In this document: one piece after another, positions 60,843 to 64,000 of the stretch
How the letters are laid out: each line of letters starts with the position of its first letter
Position numbering within the stretch: position 1 is the first letter of the stretch
NCBI GenBank assembly: GCA_019638575.1
Contig: JAHBTN010000007.1
Coordinates: 62,001-126,000, forward strand
Direction: 5' to 3'
Length of the DNA: 64,000 nucleotides
Source of the DNA: Ferruginibacter sp.
GTDB taxonomy: Bacteria > Bacteroidota > Bacteroidia > Chitinophagales > Chitinophagaceae
Translations under genes and position numbers: made by a program
The notes under the pieces: model-generated
Seen by the model: the letters and a program-made list of their open reading frames with translations, nothing else
What the model was told of the DNA's origin: nothing
The model's database searches: none

Positions 60843-62822
60843 ATGTATTCGATATATTTGAAAGTGAATAAATATTATTTTATAAATAATAAAAAGGAGT
60901 GGCAGGGGCCTTATTGGCTCCCACAAATTTTGTTTTACACTTTAAAAGGTAGCATAAAACCTCATACCTATCTTTGGCACAATAAGCTTGTTAACGATAG
61001 CAGTGAACACCCATCCCAGTGCATTTATGCCAGAAAAAAAGCCTTCGAATTTTTGCCATTCTGGGTATTCAGTTCCAATTTAAAAATAATAGGTATCAAT
61101 TTAATTAACCGTATAAAGAAAGGCATAAGGAAAAAGGATAGCTGGGAAAAAATGATACGAACTCCCATCGAAACACCATCTATACTTAAAGATGCTTCTC
61201 CAATCTATTTAGTTCCTTCAATAACGGCAATACATGATTTTGCCGGAACCGGAGAGTACAAGGTAAAATTGATCTATAAAGACACCCAAACTGATGACAT
61301 AAAATCAACAGAGTTTCCTATAGAATTGTTCAGAGATAAGAGGCCGGGCATTTCTTTTGAAGTAACAATGAAAGAACCTCCGCAAATTGGCGGTGTGCTT
61401 CATAAAGAATCTTACGGATTACATCACCCATTATTTCTGAAAAGTAAAATTGAAAATATAGCCGTAGAAAAAAACTGTGTCTTCGATTTTTCAACACGTT
61501 TCCCTTATAAACCTCAGATTTTAAAAGGCAGGTTCAGCCAGGCTAATTTAATTGTGCCTTCGGAATATAAGAACAGCTACAACAGACTTATGTTAAAAAC
61601 AGAAGATGATAAATTATTAGGTCCGCTGGATTTGATTGAACGTTCCGGTTCACATCTTTTTGATTATGAAGAATTCAATGTTCATCCTTCGCTTATGGGT
61701 ATGTCATTTAGAACTGGTGGCGGCCACGTGGAAATTGAGTTAGATAAAAAACGTTACCGTTTTTTTGAAGTGGCAGACTCCTTATATTTAATTGATGGAC
61801 TTGACCTGGAAGACCTGGAAATATTTAAACAAAAAGCTGAAACAATAAGGATAGCACTGGCTATTATATCCGGAAAGTTTTACGGAGGAGAGTGCAATTA
61901 TATTACTTCACCCACATCGAATTTTACAGACATTGAGGGCGTTTGGTATGAGATTGAACGGGGGGCTGTGTTATCAAATCGCCGTGTTATTGATTTACAG
62001 TTTTTTCGCACCACCTTTAAGGAAAAAGATAAAGATTATGAGACCAGGTATAGGCCAATTGACAAACCAGTAGATCCTGCGTTGTTTTCTAATTTATGTA
62101 ATGCTCTTTGGAGCAATGAAAATCTACTTCATGCTGCGGAGCTAGTAATAAGTGGCATGGGCCATAGTGATCCTGTGCAACAGGGTGCTTTATATTCTGT
62201 TGCTTTAGAAACACTTACTTCAACGCTTGGAGATACTAGTGCAACCGATTTAAAACCTGTGAATGATGAAGTTGTATTCAAAAGTTTAAAGGATGACTTT
62301 ATAAATGTTTTGAAAAATTATGAGGCGGGTATCTCAAAAGAAGCCCACACAATTTTGCAAAGAAAAATCGAATCGCTAAATACAGTTCCAAACCAAGAAA
62401 AGTTGGTGAACACATTTGGACTATTTGGCATCAGCGTGACCGATGAAGATAAAGAGGCGATAAAAAACAGGAATAAATATTTACATGGCCGCAGCCCGTT
62501 AAAGCGTAGTCTTAAGTTTGAACTTACGCAAATTTCCCAAAGACTACACACCTTAATTGTAGCCTTATTATTAAAATCTGTTGGTTATTCAGGCCATATC
62601 ATCAATTTGGATGTATATGCGTACCTAAATAACGAAGATAAACTCTTTGAAATAATCTCCGAGCAAGGAAATATTTTGAATAAACTAATTGGAGAAATGC
62701 AAAAAGCCGGAAAAGATCAAGATGAAGTAAACTTTAATAAAGCTAAGGAGAAGATAACAAATTATCTGGACAAACATAAATTATCAGATGTGATACGAAT
62801 TATTGGTAATGTCTCAGGTTGA
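60843..62822 (+). CDS. GYF_2-like / HEPN protein, probable RNA-targeting effector
   Basis: The 659-residue protein has an N-terminal GYF_2-like domain (YYFINNKKEWQGPYWLPQIL, IKPHTYLWHNKLVND at about 12-55), a long beta-rich middle (about 110-350), and a helical C-terminal part with AIKNRNKYLHGRSPLKRS near residues 540-558, an R-N-x-x-x-H HEPN motif, then LHTLIVALLLKSVGYSGHII. The last 60 residues are a Lys-rich coil. The sandwich-plus-HEPN order is like ApeA and like the gene at 11273 (VLFNRVLLKLLGYDDYYIDY), so both may belong to a wider HEPN defence family. It is convergent with the Abi gene, ending 12 bp before its stop. Confidence 0.6.
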   Translation: MYSIYLKVNKYYFINNKKEWQGPYWLPQILFYTLKGSIKPHTYLWHNKLVNDSSEHPSQCIYARKKAFEFLPFWVFSSNLKIIGINLINRIKKGIRKKDSWEKMIRTPIETPSILKDASPIYLVPSITAIHDFAGTGEYKVKLIYKDTQTDDIKSTEFPIELFRDKRPGISFEVTMKEPPQIGGVLHKESYGLHHPLFLKSKIENIAVEKNCVFDFSTRFPYKPQILKGRFSQANLIVPSEYKNSYNRLMLKTEDDKLLGPLDLIERSGSHLFDYEEFNVHPSLMGMSFRTGGGHVEIELDKKRYRFFEVADSLYLIDGLDLEDLEIFKQKAETIRIALAIISGKFYGGECNYITSPTSNFTDIEGVWYEIERGAVLSNRRVIDLQFFRTTFKEKDKDYETRYRPIDKPVDPALFSNLCNALWSNENLLHAAELVISGMGHSDPVQQGALYSVALETLTSTLGDTSATDLKPVNDEVVFKSLKDDFINVLKNYEAGISKEAHTILQRKIESLNTVPNQEKLVNTFGLFGISVTDEDKEAIKNRNKYLHGRSPLKRSLKFELTQISQRLHTLIVALLLKSVGYSGHIINLDVYAYLNNEDKLFEIISEQGNILNKLIGEMQKAGKDQDEVNFNKAKEKITNYLDKHKLSDVIRIIGNVSG

Positions 62823-62833
62823 AATTTGTTCAA

Positions 62834-63496
62834 TTAAATGCCATTTATTACTGCTATAGCTTTAGGCACGCTGCCTATACCGTACAGAATTTTTATTGCA
62901 TCACACCCCATCCATCCTAATAATTCCAAAATTGTATCGTACCGTCTTTGAGTTCTTGCTGAAGATATTGCATTCACATCAAAGCAAATTGGTTCATGAT
63001 GGGCAATTCTATTTCTTATATCATTAATTCTTATTAGTTTTTTCAAAACATCTTTTTGCTTTGTGCCAAATGGACGGTTAATAAAAATATCCAATAGTGT
63101 ACTTCCTGAAGCAGCAAATTCTTTGGCAGCAAATTGATACCTCCAAAAACCTAACGTCAATTTTGCGATAAGCCTGTCATGTGTGTATTGTGCTGCGAGA
63201 CTTTGAATGGCTTCTTGAACGGAATGAAACGAGTCCTCGCAACCAGGGCTTATATCTAAATACCCACCTACATCGACCGCTTCTTCTAACCAAAATGCCC
63301 CTTTTTTTGAGATCATATGTCTATCGATGGTATTTCTCAAAATCACCTCAAAGACGCCTATTATAGCGTACATCTGTTTAGATAAGGCAATATTTGCCCT
63401 GTAGAGTTTTAATGCTCTACGTCTATTTCCGCAAGCAGCTAAGTAGCGATTAAAGCGGGGATCAGATATTGCTGTATGGAATTGTGAATTAGGCAC
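62834..63496 (-). CDS. Abi-family (AbiD/AbiF-like) HEPN protein
   Basis: The 220-residue protein has the Abi_2-type core: LKLYRANIALSKQMYAIIGV, FEVILRNTIDRHMISKKGAF and the HEPN motif RINDIRNRIAHHEPICFDV near residues 158-176, with R-N-x-x-x-H-H-E. Abi-family proteins of this kind abort phage infection. The start is GTG at 63496; an 18-bp palindrome lies 24 bp upstream. It converges on the GYF/HEPN gene and is not in its transcript. Confidence 0.75.
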   Translation of the reverse strand: MPNSQFHTAISDPRFNRYLAACGNRRRALKLYRANIALSKQMYAIIGVFEVILRNTIDRHMISKKGAFWLEEAVDVGGYLDISPGCEDSFHSVQEAIQSLAAQYTHDRLIAKLTLGFWRYQFAAKEFAASGSTLLDIFINRPFGTKQKDVLKKLIRINDIRNRIAHHEPICFDVNAISSARTQRRYDTILELLGWMGCDAIKILYGIGSVPKAIAVINGI

Positions 63497-63520
63497 TTAT
63501 ATATAAATCAGCGTAAATTT

Positions 63521-63538
63521 ATTGAATAATTATTCAAT
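63521..63538. promoter_or_regulatory. 18-bp perfect palindrome between abi gene and small RNA
   Basis: ATTGAATAATTATTCAAT is its own reverse complement over 18 bp. The unit aataattatt is also repeated directly at 63525 and 63536, an 11-bp period, i.e. one helical turn. It lies 24 bp upstream of the abi start and just before the small-RNA -33 element. It is a candidate operator for both. Confidence 0.55.
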
Positions 63539-63543
63539 AATTA

Positions 63544-63574
63544 TTGTTTAAAATCATTAAATAGGCTACATTTG
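63544..63574 (+). promoter_or_regulatory. Promoter of small RNA (TTG-N20-TACATTTG)
   Basis: TTG at 63544-63546 and TACATTTG at 63567-63574 are 20 bp apart, an exact match to the Bacteroidota consensus TTG-N19-21-TAnnTTTG. It is the best promoter match I found in this window. Confidence 0.7.
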
Positions 63575-63579
63575 TGTTG

Positions 63580-63668
63580 TATCCCTGCAATGCCGCTGTT
63601 TAGCTTTAGGCTAATTAAGTTTGCAGGTAAAGATTTTAAAGGGTCATATTCTTATGACCCTTTATTTT
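63580..63668 (+). ncRNA. Probable small RNA of about 90 nt
   Basis: A transcript from the promoter at 63544 would start near 63580 and end at the terminator at 63637-63670. It has no reading frame. cctgcaa (63584-63590) can pair with ttgcagg (63621-63627), and tagc/gcta (63601 and 63610) forms an inner stem, giving a compact fold. It does not match any RNA I know. Confidence 0.5.
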
Positions 63669-63670
63669 TT
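63637..63670 (+). terminator. Terminator of the small RNA and of the transposase remnant
   Basis: aaagggtcata (63638-63648) pairs perfectly with tatgacccttt (63653-63663) over a 4-base loop, extended by one T-A pair, and is followed by tttttt on the plus strand. It covers the 3' end of the minus-strand transposase remnant, so it may serve both strands. Confidence 0.8.
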
Positions 63671-63957
63671 GCATAAATTTTCCCTTTCTTTTTGTATGCT
63701 CCCCTTTTCTGTGGAGCCTGAATATCCGTTAGCATTGCAATATCCTCAACACTCATTACTCTTTTAGTTAAGCCAGCTTGCATAGCCGGTGTAACACTTA
63801 AAGACTTATGAATCTTTGCAAAGTTATAATAAACAAAATGCAGTGCAATAGCGTAACAATGGTTTTCAATTTTTTTACTGAAAGTGCTTAAGGCCAACCA
63901 ATGCAAATTATGAGACTTTACCTTCTCTAATTGACAGATTATAATATACGGAGGCTT
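63652..63957 (-). pseudogene. IS1-like transposase, broken C-terminal part
   Basis: The minus-strand frame is open from 63957 to a TAA at 63652-63654. It contains LALSTFSKKIENHCYAIALHF, VYYNFAKIHKSLSVTPAMQA and GLTKRVMSVEDIAMLTD, the usual C-terminal end of IS1-type DDE transposases. Upstream, TAA at 63958-63960 stops it; no ATG is present and the sequence before the FSKK motif does not match the family. It is a decayed or frameshifted element that continues beyond the window edge. Confidence 0.7.
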
Positions 63958-64000
63958 TTATTTCCTCCTGCAGTGAATTTCGGTTAAATTTGATTAAATC

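Noticed and set aside
1-64000. tRNA, rRNA, CRISPR arrays, integrase, MerR
   Set aside because: Looked for on both strands and not found.

Overview
The window comes from a member of the Bacteroidota, most likely a Chitinophagaceae-like soil or sludge bacterium. The reasons are a SusC/SusD pair under an ECF sigma factor and FecR anti-sigma factor, DUF6520/MauE cassettes, DUF6660 and HYC_CC_PP small cysteine proteins, CusA-TolC fusions, a Flavo-1-like RNA, and promoter -7 boxes of the form TAnnTTTG. There are no tRNA or rRNA genes, and almost everything from 409 to 50 kb is read from the minus strand. All functions are read from sequence and family knowledge; nothing was searched.

Layout. 1-4.6 kb: the end of a TonB-dependent receptor, an HNH-type protein, a DUF932 phage/plasmid-like protein and a single-stranded DNA-binding protein, which look like the border or backbone of a mobile element. 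4.6-14.1 kb: a defence island. A complete type I-like Wadjet operon (jetABCD) lies directly downstream of three further genes on the same strand: an AbiU2-like HEPN protein, an ADP-ribosyltransferase-like protein and an ApeA-like HEPN protein. All seven could be one transcript starting at a TAnnTTTG box at 14143.

14.2-50 kb: a very long metal-resistance region built from several modules. It holds a Zn/Cd P-type ATPase, a SulP-carbonic anhydrase fusion with MgtC and stress proteins, a CusB/CusA-TolC efflux set, a mercury operon (ArsR-type regulator, MerTP, MerP-like, double-YHS protein, MerA), a CopB-type copper ATPase, and a second Cus-type set (two adaptors, TolC, and a CusA broken by one in-frame stop) with DUF3347, HMBD-repeat, HYC_CC_PP and HMA-MauE proteins. 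Four class I methyltransferases of two paralogous kinds are scattered through these modules. A short broken gene tail occurs twice beside the mercury operon.

50-60 kb: an AraC regulator, a MauE-like membrane protein and a DUF6520 peptide face a TlpA-like thioredoxin protein, SusD, SusC, FecR and ECF sigma factor. This is a cell-surface uptake locus with redox partners rather than glycosidases. 60-64 kb: a second defence-like cluster with two tiny XRE regulators, a GYF_2/HEPN protein and an Abi-family HEPN protein. An 18-bp perfect palindrome and two imperfect copies lie around the XRE genes, one of them between the first XRE gene and the sigma factor gene. The window ends with a probable small RNA (own promoter and terminator) that abuts a broken IS1-like transposase.

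The most promising material for something undescribed is the HEPN + ADP-ribosyltransferase-like + HEPN trio attached to Wadjet, the XRE/GYF-HEPN/Abi cluster with its palindromic operators, and the small RNA beside it.
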